DNA of 64,000 bases from Pyrocephalus nanus (taxonomy: Eukaryota; Chordata; Aves; Passeriformes; Tyrannidae): the NCBI GenBank assembly GCA_038380795.1, contig CM076261.1, positions 11,042,556 to 11,106,555 on the forward strand, read 5' to 3'. A model generated the notes under the pieces. That model had not been told where the DNA came from, ran no database searches, and was given only the letters and a program-made list of their open reading frames with translations. The position numbers were made by a program, and so were the translations under genes. Below, in pieces: positions 14,476-28,000 of this stretch (its first letter is position 1; each line of letters opens with the position of its first letter).

Positions 14476-14481
14476 TATAAA
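14476..14481 (+). promoter_or_regulatory. TATA box of the solo LTR
   Basis: TATAAA lies in the context ctggtataaagggggg, about 113 bases before the AATAAA. The related LTR on the other strand keeps the same feature (gatataaaggaggg). It is placed where an LTR promoter is expected; activity is unknown. Confidence 0.6.
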
Positions 14482-14588
14482 GGGGGGAGAAGTATTTAAG
14501 TAAATATATAGCACTTTAACTTGAGTAGAAATTGTTGTAGATATAATTCTTTAGTTTTTAATTTACTAATAGTTTTTGTTTTACTAGT

Positions 14589-14594
14589 AATAAA
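14589..14594 (+). terminator. LTR polyadenylation signal AATAAA
   Basis: AATAAA follows ctagt in an AT-rich segment, and the matching position in the inverted relative reads gtaataaatgtt. It marks the R region near the LTR's right end. Confidence 0.6.
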
Positions 14595-16146
14595 TATTCA
14601 TACTATTTTCCCCAAATCATGTCTCTTTGGTCTGCAAAAACCTTCTCTCAACTAATAGTAATTGTGTGGGGGGTGGAAAGCAAATTGACCCAAAACAAAA
14701 CCACGACAAAAACATATCGCAATAGACACACTTTCCTCCTGCTTATCTTCTTCCTTTTCCTTAACTCCTTAGTCACAACAGTAGGGCAATTGGGATGACA
14801 TCATCTGACCTATGCAGAACACTACAATTGTGAGGTGCATTGCTGAATAATCAGAATTTTTCTGCTAGTATGCCCATTCTGTAGTCTGAGTTAATACACT
14901 ATACTGAAAATGTAATATCTTTGCAATCATTTTAATATAGAACAGAACAAAACTGTGCTGAAAAATGCTTACATTTAAATAAATTATAGCAAGCTAGCAA
15001 AATGCAGAGGTTGAGATACAGGGTGCATTGTGGGCATGAGACATCTTTGTCTAAAAAGGGTTCAAAAGATGTTTTATCTCTGAGTTCTTGATGTCTGAAA
15101 AGAAAGTCATCAATAAAGGGAGCAATAGACGAAGCTAGCTTTTTCATACAGTAAGCAAACCTTTGTAAGGGCAGATCCACCACATAATCCTTATTTACTG
15201 GAGTCTAAACTCTTGTAAGCAAATGTAAATATTCAGCACAAGATTGTGTGCACAATGCAGACATTCTTTATTCCTTCAGAGCGAGGCCTCTTCAGTATAG
15301 CTCATAGTCAATACAAGATAGCTGTCTGTGGAGAGAAAAGAAAAAAGCATGTTGTCCACTGTACACTTTATCTCTTGCTCCAAAATGAAGCTTATTCTAA
15401 TTTGAAACAAGTCTTTCTCAAGTCTTGGCATCAAGATATTTTCATGCAATAAATATGTATAAGCAAGCTCCTTATTACAGATTCCACAAAGGGCTTTATT
15501 CAGGTCTCTAGATGACATTTTTAAGAAAAGCCTCTTTTGTGTGCGTGTTAGGCAGTTTTCACAATTCTTATATTTGATAAAATTTGTAAACAAAATGATT
15601 AGAATTTCATTAAATTACTGTGACACACAGAGACAATATAAATAAATACGACTGCTGAACATACTCTGTTCTGGAATACATAATGTGTGGCAATATTTTA
15701 AAATTCGGGATTGTCTTGTTCATTGTCTTTGTTCTGCATGTTGTCAGTGTGCTCTAGTGAGAGTGGTTTGGTACTGTGAAGTTTTAGTTAAGTTAATGGT
15801 CATTTTGCACTATGTAGTGTAAACAGTTTGAATGTATATGAAAAGGACCGTGGGAAGGTGGGGGTGGTGTTCTTTAGAATATTATTACTCAATTATCTAA
15901 ATAGGTTGATATGTCATATTTTGTCATTTGATAATTATTTTGCAATGCTCTTAGAAGACATGTTGCTTCCCTGGGTAGCGATTGTCTGAAGATTTCATTA
16001 CAAACAGGAGCCTTCAGGGAAGACTGTTGCCTAATGAAATTATTCATTATGCAGGTTTACTCTTTAATAAGGTACATTGTAAGAGATTATTTCTAGATGG
16101 AATATATTAGTGTGGATATGCTGTTTTGACAGTCACCACAGTATGT

Positions 16147-16224
16147 GAGAAAGAGAGAGAAGATGGGAAGGAGGGAGAGAGGAGAGAAGGAAAGAGAGGG
16201 CTGAAAGAGAGGGAGAGAAGAAAC
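16147..16224 (+). repeat. Purine-rich GA tract
   Basis: A stretch of nearly pure A and G (gagagaagg type words), broken by a T at 16,164 and a CT at 16,201-16,202. Simple low-complexity sequence. Confidence 0.85.
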
Positions 16225-19200
16225 AGCTCTTTACCATCCCATCTCTTGCTCCCTTGACTTGCACTGGGAATCGTTTGACCTCAGCAAAACCATCTGATTG
16301 TTGACCTTGTTGTTGATTGCATGACAGATGGAAGATGACTGCATGACTACAAAGAGGGAAGATGTATTCTACAGTGTACCAGGTTTGGTACATTTTTGAG
16401 CTATCTTTATTGTGCCCCACAGGTGTCAATGCAATTCAGACAATCAGTAGAGAGGCTGGACTTAATACAGAGAAATTGGATTTTATCTCCTGTTCCTATT
16501 TTATCTCTTCGTGTTTTTTTCAAAACCAGAGAGCCAATGATTCACTTGTCTCTTCAGAGTATAGGACTTGAACTTCTTTACTTTTCTTTTTTTTTTTAGT
16601 TTTTTTAATAGTGCACTGTCTATTGAGCTTGAGGTTACATGCAGTTATACAACTAAGAAGACCTTTGTTTTAGAAAAATGAAAAAATAAATAAATGAATC
16701 CAAGATGCAGGATAGTTGTAACTGCTTACAATGCCTTAAAAACTGATTCTAGTCAAGCTTCAGATCATACGTTGATGACAGACTTCCCTGAAACTATTTT
16801 GCTTTTTTGCAAATATAGTTTTCTTCCTACTCAATATATTTTAACTATGTTTGAACACAAATTAATACTTAAAGATTAAAAGAAGAAGTATCTTATAGTT
16901 TTCCAGTGACCATCAACAGAGTTATTAGATGGTTGATACAACATGGATTATCATTTGAGACTTTAACAATTGGGGAGTTTGATCCTTATCTTTCTTTTGA
17001 CTAGCTTTCATAAAAAACTTTGTATTGACTCCAGAATTAGCTCTACAGGCAAGAAAATCATCATATGACCTTGGGCATGAAATCAGAGTTGTCCCACAAG
17101 TCAAGTTCAAACAACACTGCAAGTCGTCCAAGGATGATGGGGGATGATGCAGGAGCCCATGCTTCAGCTTCATGTGTGTCCGGTGCCAGGTTAGTTTTCT
17201 GCAGGCCACATTGGTAGAGGAAGACATAGCTTCTGCATCAGTGTTGTGGCAGAGGGAGATGTCTTTCATGTCAGACAGTCCTAACAGAAAAGGTGTATGG
17301 TAGACTATCCTTCCCTCTCTTTCCATCCATGCATATCACAGATTTTTTTTTTCTTTTGTTCAACATGTGTTCTTGGCATTCACAATATATGACCTTCTGG
17401 GGTGAAAAACTGCTATACTTCAGCAAAGGGTATATTATGAATTTAACATAAAAAAGGGAAATGTTGAAAAGAGATAAGGCTTATGAAAGGGCATGGCATT
17501 TTACTTGGTTTTATTGTTGTGAACACTGGTTTAATTCACATAAATTAGCTAGAGATCTATAGGCTTGGTATTTTTCTCAGATGAAGAACGCAGTCTGCAA
17601 AAGAAAGGAGGAAAAAGCAATTATTTTTGTGAGCATAAACTATAAACTATCAAATTTGCTAATTTGGACACTAGCTTCACTCTGAAGCTTAGCCAACCTT
17701 TTATAATTTAACAAGTAGCCCTGATAATCTGCTGCATTGTGCACAATCATTGTGCCATTTCTAATTAAAATTGACAAACCCCCTGAAACTTCCCCTAGAC
17801 AAATGTGGCAAGTTTAGAATAGCTTGAACTGGTTTAACTCTTTGGGACTGTATTTCTAAGTAGGCTCTTTTTAGAAACAACAATGTGTGGAATACTCTAA
17901 AAAGCCTGTACAAATACCCAGAAAATCACCATAGATTTCTCATGATGATGTGTAAACAATGCCTACAAAACATTTACCATGTGAGAAAACATAGTGAAAG
18001 CACCATTTTCTCTCTAGACATGTTCAAGATACCTTGTGCTAATTTGGAAGGAGAGTTTCTGAGAATAATGTTGTCTCATATATAATGTGATCAGGTCTGC
18101 TGCCTGGGTGGTTGCTTGTCTGTTAAACTTCAAATTCCTACTGCAAAATACACTATGTGCTAGGGCTCTTATAAATGACCTACTTAATCTTGATAGAGGC
18201 AGCCTTGGACCACCTAATACAAAGGCACCATTTGATAACTCCTCTCCTGCAATGAGACGGTGTCCCTGTGGTTCAGTAAAAGAGTGACTGGAGGGTACAA
18301 CAATTTGTGGATTGGGAAGTCAGAATCATTTGGTCTTTTTCTGTACCACGTAGAATTATTATGATCCTCTCTTCCCTACCTATGATTAAAGCTGATTGTG
18401 TAATATTTATCAAAAAATATTTGTCTCTACTTCTGTGAAAATAGTGCACTCCTTAAAGATTATTTTTTTTTATGAAGCAAATTAAATAGTGGGAAAAATA
18501 TTGCTAATATATGCATGTGATGTGTACAATCATGTAAGATTTTGTGCATTTTACATATTTCGGGAGAAGAATTTTGCCTGCAGCAATGCAGTTAATTTCT
18601 GGAACATCCAGAGAAAATTTCTGAGACCATATGTGGGGGAAGGGAGACAGAGAGTGGGGAAGGAAATGACACCAAAATGCAGATCTGCTGCTACTCATGT
18701 GTTAGGGCACTTCTGGATATTGGTGTTCTTAACATCTTTACAGAGTACTGAAGTAGCTTTTGTAGAGACATTTCATTCTGGAAGGAAAGTACATTTTTAT
18801 TGATGGTGACTCTCTTTTGCTGTATGAATACAGAACACATGATGCTAAAGGCCAAATCTTGGCCAAGAGACCTAGCTAGTGATGCAATCGATGTATAAAG
18901 CACATACTCAGTAAGCATATGGTTTATAAAAAGAAGAGAACTGTGTTCTTTGAATGCATGTCTTGCAGGTAGAGAAATCAGGATTGGGGTTGAAATACAT
19001 GGTTTTGCATTCCTACCTCCAAAGATAGTGTAAAAAGCTAACCAAATAAATGAGTATTGTCCAGAATGTTTGTGGTTTTTGAGAAGATTTATTTTTCTCT
19101 ATTTTGCACTTATATCTTCACATGTGACAATGTGTTCCAGGAGGAGAATTCCATTTCCTTGAGAACTTAATGACAGAGATGTTGGTTCAGGAAGAGGAAG

Positions 19201-19303
19201 ATAAAGTTCTACATAAAAGTTTTGTGATTTAGAGAGAAGAAAATAACAAAATTAAAAGAAAAAAAAAAGAAATTCCTTTCTCTGTCTTTTTTCCCCCTAT
19301 CTT

Positions 19304-19327
19304 TGTGTGTGTGTGTGTGTGTGTGTG
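19304..19327 (+). repeat. (TG)12 microsatellite
   Basis: Twelve uninterrupted TG units between ctt and ctttgg. Confidence 0.95.
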
Positions 19328-22300
19328 CTTTGGTTTTTGTTGCAAATGAACGAAGGCAGGAATTTAAAGAAAAAAAACCCTCCTATGTATGACTTGAATT
19401 TGAGACTAATTTTTTTTAAGTTCTTTGTGAAAAGCAGACGATATAAAAGTCCATAAAAAGCTATAGACTCTCAGATTCCTAGTGCAATAAAACGAGTCTC
19501 TTTTTTATAGCTGTTATTTCTTTAGATTGAGTAATGTACCTGACCTAGCCTATGCTTCCTTGTTTCTGTCTTTGTTGATGAGACACATGAATAGCATTTA
19601 TTTCCTGGCCTCCCTCTCCTTCTCTCCTTCTCTCTCTTCTCAAGTATTTGGATTCATGTATAGCATAGTTTGGCTTCATATATCCTCTTGCATGATGAAG
19701 CATCTGCCTGTGGTGCTGAAGCTACTGGCAGTGCCTGTGTTTGCCCCAGAGCACATTACAGATGGTAGTGTCATTGCAGATAATGATAGCCTAATATACT
19801 CAGGGTAGCAACAGGGGACAGATGCTGCTTTTGTTCAGCTATCAGTGGCAGATCCACCCTCCAAACTGGGGTGGAGGGGAGAAAACGCCTCTAAAAAAGA
19901 AGCAGAGCTGGCAATTTAGGTAAAGACCACTGGGTGGGGCAAAAGTGCACCTCATTAAAAATAAAAACAAAAATCAAAACCATGGATGATTTGTCAGAAA
20001 CATCAGGGTAATCAAAAGCCTGAGTTTTTTAGGGTGGCCAGGAGATTCTCAAATATATAAAATAACAGTTTCTAGATATGAAACAGTACACATTCTCATT
20101 ACTTTATTACTCCCACAATAATTTACATCAGATTACACAGGGGACCATTTCAAGGCATTTTGTCTCTCAGGATATGGATGTGAGTAAATCGCACCCTATA
20201 ATCTGCCATCATCCCCAGCGCTTTTTCCAGGGGGATTTACACTCACACATAAAATAAACATTTAAACCTCCACTGTAAATGGCAAAGGCCCTTTCTTTCA
20301 GAGACTGCAAGCATCTAAAGAACATGCTGTTTATCTTTTGCCCTTGTGCAGTCAGATGAGGAAAGCCTTATCAGATCATAATGTTAAGTAGGAATTTAAC
20401 TTTATCACTACTTTCACTGTGTAATATTTTAACAAATTGCGTTTGTCCTATTTCTCAGTTTAATAGCTTGAGATCCTAAAAGAAAATTATATATTTTTAA
20501 TGATTAACATGATTTTAGCACAAAGCAGCATATTTTCTTCTTGTAGTTAGCAACATCAGTGAGGGAATGGACCTCAGGTTATCAGTCATCCATGTTCAGC
20601 TGGTGCACCAGAAACACAGGAGAGAAGCCAGTAGCTGAGGGGAAAAAAAAAAATCACACTATACATGATCTTAACTTCTTGTATATCCTCTTACCCATAC
20701 TCGGATCTGCCATCTGTTTTCTGCCATAATGTAATTGCTCTGCTTGAGGTCCTTGAAGAGGTTTCTTCCCATAGCACTGCTTTTCTTTTCATATTTTCCT
20801 GTGGGATGGAAAATTGTTGGCTTGATTTCAGCAAGCCCCTGAAAAGGAAGACATAAGGAAGAAGGAAGGCAGTATTATGGACTTTTCTAAGATTTTTCTC
20901 CCAGACTTGTTCCTTCAGAGTGATCAGAAAACAAACAATGTAATCCTTATTGGCTTTATAACAATACTGCCATTTTAGAAATTAGCCAGAGTTTTACATG
21001 TAGTTGTTGAAGAACCAAATCCAAGCTGGAGTATTTATTGCCTTTTCACTTTAGAGGAGGCCATGAAAATACTTTTTTTAAAATTTATTTTCATCTTCCT
21101 ACATTTTCATGGTTGTATCCATCTGTAACTCTAGAAGACCTCTCACATTTATGAACTCAGTGACTGTTAGCATTTGTGTCATAGCATCAGTGGACAGGAC
21201 AGCTTATAATACTGTACCATTTTCTGCAGGGAGAACAGAACACCATATCTTATTTTCAGCAAAAAGACTGAAGCAAGGTGATAAAAGCCATTATACTTCC
21301 TCAGTCATTTAACTCAATGGCTGGCACCTTTTTCACTGATCTTACATCTTTCTACAAACATCCCTATTAGAGCTACTTCCTGTGACTAAAACAGCCATCT
21401 GCCAGGGCTTGCAAGTCCTTCTGCCCCTGGAGAGGATCATTTCACCTCACTCTTTTTAGAGAAACTGACCACCTGGACATATTTTTACTTGCAGTGCTTG
21501 GTCTAAAAAACGAGGTGCTGATTTCAGCCCATTTCCGGTTCATCAGGCATACCAATCAGCAAAATCCATTAAAACAGATGTTACTATCTCTAAGTGGCTT
21601 TAAAAGAGAAGACACTGGAGAGCTGAACTACCTTGCAGAACTTTCCAGATGTGAAATGGTCTAATGCACATCACTTTCTTAGTGCTCCTAGCTTGTGGAT
21701 AAATGATCTTTGTTCTCTATTGTTGTCAGCTTTGCATTTTTCAAAATATTGAAAACTAACTTGAGGAAAAGCAAGCATACTCACAAACAGCAGAGCCTGA
21801 GCTGCTTAGAGTGTTTCAGAGGATACCAGCACAGCAAACAAAAATCCCTCTGCTAATGTCTCAGAATATCTTTTCATTGTCCTGTTGTGGTAGTGCTAAA
21901 CACAGAAATAAAAAAAGTTAATCTCAAAAGTTGAGGTAGTTTTTCAGAAAAGGGGGATTACTAAAATATGGAGACCCTACCCCTGGCTTTCCAAGCAAGT
22001 GGATATTGAACTCATAACTTCTGTCCTGTAACAACATGATCATCTTTCCACTCTACCTTGTACTGCAAAGCTAAGATAGTAATGCTTTTTAATAGTGTCA
22101 TTACTGATAGTACTTATTACTTAAAAGATTATCCAGTGTTGTAGTGCAACTGCCAGTCAAACTGTATCTGCTTATACCAGAGCAGAATCTGTTTCATAAG
22201 ACATTATAAAATTTGAAGCCCTTCAAACGTAGGCAACCATGACCATATACAAATGCGGAGATTGAAATACAAGTTTTGGATTTTCCTCCAGGGAACTCTC

Positions 22301-24404
22301 CCTATCCACCACTGCAGTACAAAACAGAGCCTTTCAAATTCATTTTTTGGTCCTACTATTGGCTTGAGCACACTTTAACTAGGCCTTCCAAGGTAACTTC
22401 TTTCAAGCATTGAAAGGTTGTGAGTTGCTACTCTTCCAAAAATCAGCCATCATTCCTGTCTAAAGTAGGTGCAACCTTCCAGCCTACACAATTAATGCAC
22501 TGCACATTTCCATTTCCATTTAGATTTATACCTCCTGACTTCCTATCTTTGTCTTTGACCACAGAGAAGCTCTTCTTTTCCATAACTGTGTTGTGAATTA
22601 AATGCAGCAATACATTCAATGTGGGTTCCATAGTCAATACAATTGTCAATAGCAACTTGATATATTCATTTAGGGCCTAAAGTAAATTTAATAAAAATTG
22701 CATAAGAGTTAATTAACATAAAACAGCTGAATGCCAAATGAATTAAATAAACTAAAATAAAGTTCATGTTTTAATCAGTAAAGCCTTGTTGCTTAACAGC
22801 TCCTCCAGGCTTAATGTTCAGCTTAGTTTCTGGATCACACTCTTTCAAATTGCTCCACAGAGACATAAATCTGACTGTAGCTACTGTATACTCTTGTGAG
22901 AGTGAGTACATGTGTATATTTCTGAGTGGGAATGTAAAATATAGCTTGCTGGTGCATTGCATGTGAATTAATCCTTTCTGCAGTAGGAAAAATATATTCT
23001 AATATATTTCTCTTACAGAACACTGTTGAATATTTTCAACTTTCTTTTGTTTTGGGTGATAACAGAGAGATTCAGGAATATTATTCGATTCAATTAGACT
23101 GTGTGAAAGCCAGGTAATTTTTATGACTTTACTGGAATTTTCCTGAATAGACACCAACATATTTGAAATCTCATGGTAGCCCAAAGTACCCTCCTTTGAC
23201 ATGCTTTCACTCCAATATTTTTCTTTCTTGAGGCAAAATAAAAAAAAATAAAAGAAAAGAAAATCACAATCTGTTAATCCATTGATCTTGGACATGTGTT
23301 TCAAAATAATTTCCAAACTTACACTTAAACCACACAACTAGATAAGTTATCTGCATTATGGCACGTGTTAGTCTGCTCTGACTTCCTCTATGCCTCGTTG
23401 TGCAATCCCATGAACACTACCTAAAAAACAAGTGAAAATGCAGCATAAGATGTCTTTTCTCCCTCTGGTGTCTTACTGAAGTCAGGAGGACTTGACCAAA
23501 ACATCCTCTAAACAACAAAGTTGCTGCTATTTGACAAGGTGCAGCAACTAAGCAATCGATACACTAGCTAGCCACTTCCTGGATTTGAAGTGATTGGGTT
23601 GAACTCCCAGTGGGTGTCCACTGGCACTCCTGGGTCCCTGCCCTGGCTGCTGTGTGTCTGTCTGGGAATATGAAGAGAGAAATATTACACATTAGCTGAA
23701 ACACTGGGTCCAGGATGCATCAAACAAGTATTTTTTTGTATGCTCAAAGATACGTCTGAATTTTCTGACAAATTTAAAAAACCTGCAAGTTTTGTTAATA
23801 ACTACATGGAAATCTACTCGCATGGTCACCTAGCTTATATCAATATTAATAATCTACTCCCTTGTCCAGTGGATATTTCTGCTACAGACTTGTATTATCA
23901 TATAAGTTATCTGAGGTGTTTTTCTTCTTAATTTTCCCTATCTGTAAGCTCATAATGGTGCTATTCTGTATTGCAAGATTGTGAAACAAAAATGTCAGGA
24001 AGCACTTTTTGAGCCTCCAATAGAAAGTTTCACACAAGTGGAAAGTGTCTTTTTATTTTCTGAAGTCTATAAATGATTCTGCAACTCAAAGAAAACTTGT
24101 GAAAAGCAATTTTCTGCAGCAAAATAGTTCACATGGTCCTACATAAGACAAGCAAGTAACATCTGTTGAAGCTATATGCTTCAACTACAACTAATTGAAT
24201 ACTAGAAATTTCTAAAGGGAGCAATTACTGAATGAAATCATGCTAATATGCATAATTAATATTAAGCATGACTTGTTAAGTTTTTTTAAACTGGTAGTAA
24301 TTTTAAATACCTTGTTAAATGACTAAAGATCACTATTAAAGAGGGTCCCCTCTGACAAGCCTGTAGCCACCAGTACTGTGTCTCAAAAGATATACTTACG
24401 GAAA

Positions 24405-25042
24405 TGTCATGGTTTTGACCTGGGTCAATTTTCTCACACCCCCCACACAATTACCAATAGTTGGGAGAAGGTTTATGCAGACAAAAGAGACCTGATTTAG
24501 GAAAATAATATTAACATTTATTACTAACAAGCTAAAACTAAAGAACTATCTCTACAACAATTCTACTTAAGTAAAAGTACTATGTATTTACAGAAATACT
24601 TCTCCCTCCTTTATATCAGTTCAAGGAGGAAAAGTAGTCCTTTTCTCCATTCTCAGAGTTCCATCTCTTTCTCCAGTAACTCTGCAGCACCTTTGTTGCA
24701 GCTGGAATCTTTTTCTTCTCTGTGTCGGCCTCCAGGGCTGGGCCTACCCCCCTCCTGGGCTAAGACTCAGGAGGCTGGGGGGTTACCCAGGCCCTGAAGG
24801 GTTTTTCTTCCATGGACTTGCAAGGAGACACTTGCCTACCATGGATCTTCTTCCACAGGGTTACAGGGGATAATGGCTTATGAGTCCACCCCTGTTTCCC
24901 TATGGAGGTCCTTCCCCATGGGAGAACAGTCCTTGATAGACTTCTCCAGCATGGGTCTAGCATGGATCCCTTGCTTGGATCCCCATATCTCACCCGAGCC
25001 ATTCTTGCTCCAGCCTGAGATTCTCTCAGGGTCACAAAAAAG
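24405..25042 (-). mobile_element. Endogenous retrovirus LTR, 5'-truncated, minus strand, same family as 13,325
   Basis: The plus strand starts TGTCATGGTTTTG and continues gggtcaatttt and cccccacacaatta, the reverse complement of the right end of the LTR at 13,325-14,708. Similarity follows in order (aataaatgtt signal, gatataaagg, the gccgacacagag segment, ctgttctcccatggggaagg) and stops abruptly at about 25,042 next to gtgaccctgag. The outer U3 half, including the first tandem unit, is missing. The two copies differ by many substitutions and small indels, so they are not a recent LTR pair. Confidence 0.85.
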
Positions 25043-28000
25043 GCCAGTCATCCTTTTGCTATTGATATGACTTAGAGAATCGGTGCATGAAGTTTTCTAG
25101 GGTCAGTCACATATACAATGGAAAATTTTTTTAAGGGAGAAATGTAACAACATGTTTCACAGCCCAGAGAAGAAAAACCCTCAGGTGCACTCTTGATTTT
25201 AAACAAACTTGCTGATATACAAACTTTTGATGAATGCCATTTATAGTTTGAAATGCTTCCTTTGGAACAAACAACTCTACATCAATATCTCACTGCTAGA
25301 CCCACCCAGTCAAACCAATTTGATTTTGATGATTTGGAGGATGTCGTTCAGGCTTCTTTATAAATTTCCTACTACTTTTCATTGGTAAAACTTTAAGAAA
25401 AAAAAATTGATTTAGAGGGTACCCAAATTGACGTAAAAGCATCACAAGCCAAAAGAACACATGAAGTTCAAAAATAACTATTGAAACACATTTGGGATTT
25501 CCCTGCTTTGTACCCAGTGATGTAATGTCTCTTGGTCTGGGGGAATCCATTTTGATGGTATAGTAGAAACTAAGGTAAGCAACATTCTGCCTGAGACAAT
25601 GTTTCTTGGGAAGATTTTGTTGCCACTTTCTTTTAGGTTTTTTTTTTCCACTTTTTTTGTTGTCATTGATATTTCCCATAAGCAAGAGTGGTCCTGGTTA
25701 AGGCAAGGCAAGGACATTAAATCTATTCCAAAGCAGTTTACAAGCACTTTAACAGAGCAAGAATATCAGCCCTATACCCTGTGCAGTCTCTCCACTGAGT
25801 TCAGCTACAGTGTAAAAAAACGTTGGTGCAAATTTGTCAGCAGAATGCCCCCAAATCAACACAAAATAGAGGTCAAAACAAAAGTGGAGGGCGAATCAGT
25901 TATTGAGCAATCTCTAAAGAAAACCAAGGCCAGGTTAAATGCAGCTTATGCAATTCCTTTAAAGAGGATATTCAATAAATTTATGGAGCTGCAATCATGA
26001 TTCTCAGGCTCAAGCAAATGAGAGCTGAGTGGAGAATACATTTTATTCTTATCAATCTTTGCTGCTGTGCCACAGACAACTGACCTCATGGATGACTTGA
26101 AACAGTTCCATCAGCCACTGAATCCTTCAGTTGCTGTGCTGCCTTACTTGGGATCTCTGCCCAGCAGAACATTTTATGTTTTGAGAGATTGTGCATCAGT
26201 CATAAGGACAAGTACCCAGAGTGAAGTAGAGGATCTCTCTAGACAAGAAAGAGAGTCTAATATACCAAGATATAAAAACATTCAATGTCTAAGTTTAGAT
26301 ATTCTATAACTAAAAATAGTATGACTTCAGAGGACTTGCTTTATTTGCCGAGTTAGTTCAATATACAAATTACATACCACTCATTCATTTGAGAAGCTAT
26401 ATCTGCAGACTAGTGAATGCGTTTAGATATATATAATTTAACCCTTTAACACTCATCTTCACAAGGCTTGTGTTGATTCAGCATCTACAGTAATTCCAAA
26501 GTGTGGGTTTATTGATTTAACTTGCAATGTCCCAGCAGATCAGTCTAATGAATTTTTTCCTCCAAACTAAGTGAATTGACTTGTAAATTGAATTGACTTG
26601 AAAAGTGAATTTACATTTTTGTTTCTGATTACATCTCAGAACTACTGGTGATGAACCAAGCAAGTAACTGAATTTGTCATATTCTTGCACTTCTTATTTT
26701 CAGTGCGTATTTACATTCCATACTGTGATAGTAATGTCCACAGTATATCTTATCCCTCAGATACAAAGAAACTACTTTGAGAATTAAAGCTAGTATGATC
26801 AAGGTATCTTTATCTTAATAAATGAAGTACCATATACATCTTCATAAACCTGCAAATCTCAGAATGTTGACATTCTTACTGTCAGTGAGCTCATCTGAGT
26901 ATGGACTGCTTTGCTAGGGAGAGAGTTATACTCAGGTTTAACAAATCAGCCCAGTGTTCCACATTGTTAAAATTAGTTTTAGGAATCATGATTGCTGCAC
27001 ACAATTTCGGGTGTCATGCTGTAATGCTCATTCCCGTCAGCCATGAGACTGAGAAATGAAGTGTCTCCCCAGGTTACACTGATTATTACTATATCCACAG
27101 GGATAAAATTCACAGTAGATATTAAGGGGCTTCATTTATTTAGAAAAAAATAGAGAATCATTCCTTCAGATTCTTTTTTTTTTTAATTGATGTTTTTCTT
27201 CTTAAAAATACAGATTTCTTTTTGTCATTTCTATTCTGCATTAAAATATTCTTTTATATCTCAAATGTATTGCTATGCATTTTTATTCAAGGTTTCTTCA
27301 TTCTACGTTACAGCAAAATAGATGACTGCTTTAATTGCCTTTTATAGATCTCAGTGTCTGATAGATGACTACGATTTTCAAAAGTATAGAGGGCATTTGA
27401 TATCCAGTTCAATTCCTTCATGACTCTAAGAAAGCAGTAAACTCACCAGACATCAGTTTTGTAGGCTCTTTCTTCTTTTCATTTGAGAAGAAATGGTCTT
27501 TTAAAATACATTTTCTTTTGAAGGGGCTTGTAGCAAGCAGTAGTAGAATGCCCTTTGCCATAGTGTCTAATTACAGATCATACTTGGGACAAAGCAACTC
27601 TGTGTATTCATGATATTTCTGAAGAATAAATTTAATTTGTGTGCTCTTTGGGTCCATTTCTGTGTTAAGATTGCTCTACTTACTGAACATAAAATGACTA
27701 CAAAAAATACAATTTATATTCTTTAAGGTGGATTTTTTTATCAATGGAAAATAACAATTGAAGTCAAAAACCTCAAAATATTTTTATCTTTTCCTCCACA
27801 TCATAAATCTTCTTAATCTCTCCATATTTCCTGAGTGACCAAAATTAAATTCAGAATTTCAGGAAAAGAAACCCAAAGCTCACTTTCAGCATATTTAATT
27901 GGATAAGCAAGGTTTCATGGTTTATGTTTTACGTTTTAACTGATTGTAGCATGATTAAACCATGATTTATTCCTGTTCCTGTTTGATAGATTTTGCTGGA

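Larger units (their letters stand above)
13325..14708 (+). mobile_element. Endogenous retrovirus solo LTR, plus strand, about 1.38 kb
   Basis: The element begins TGTCGTGGTTTTG and ends with the exact 13-base reverse complement CAAAACCACGACA (14,696-14,708). It has LTR-like order: a long GC-richer U3, TATAAA at 14,476, AATAAA at 14,589, then about 115 bases to the end. Flanks read aaaacc on the left and aaaaca on the right, a possible imperfect target duplication. No primer-binding site, gag, pol or env follows, so it is a solo LTR, presumably left by recombination between two LTRs. A related copy at 24,405 confirms it is a repeat family. The exact ERV class was not determined. Confidence 0.85.
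14709..24404. other. Intergenic, simple repeats only
   Basis: Contains the GA tract at 16,147 and the (TG)12 at 19,304. The longest frame, 133 codons on the minus strand (16,925-17,326), has no recognisable motif, no good splice context and composition like its surroundings; I treat it as chance. Confidence 0.6.

Noticed and set aside
13319..14713. Exact target-site duplication of the solo LTR
   Set aside because: Flanks are both A-rich (aaacc versus aaaac) and one base does not fit, so a duplication is possible but not demonstrable.
25599..26000. 133-codon plus-strand frame
   Set aside because: No recognisable family and a simple Phe-rich start; no splice or promoter context. It overlaps a minus-strand frame of similar length, as expected by chance.
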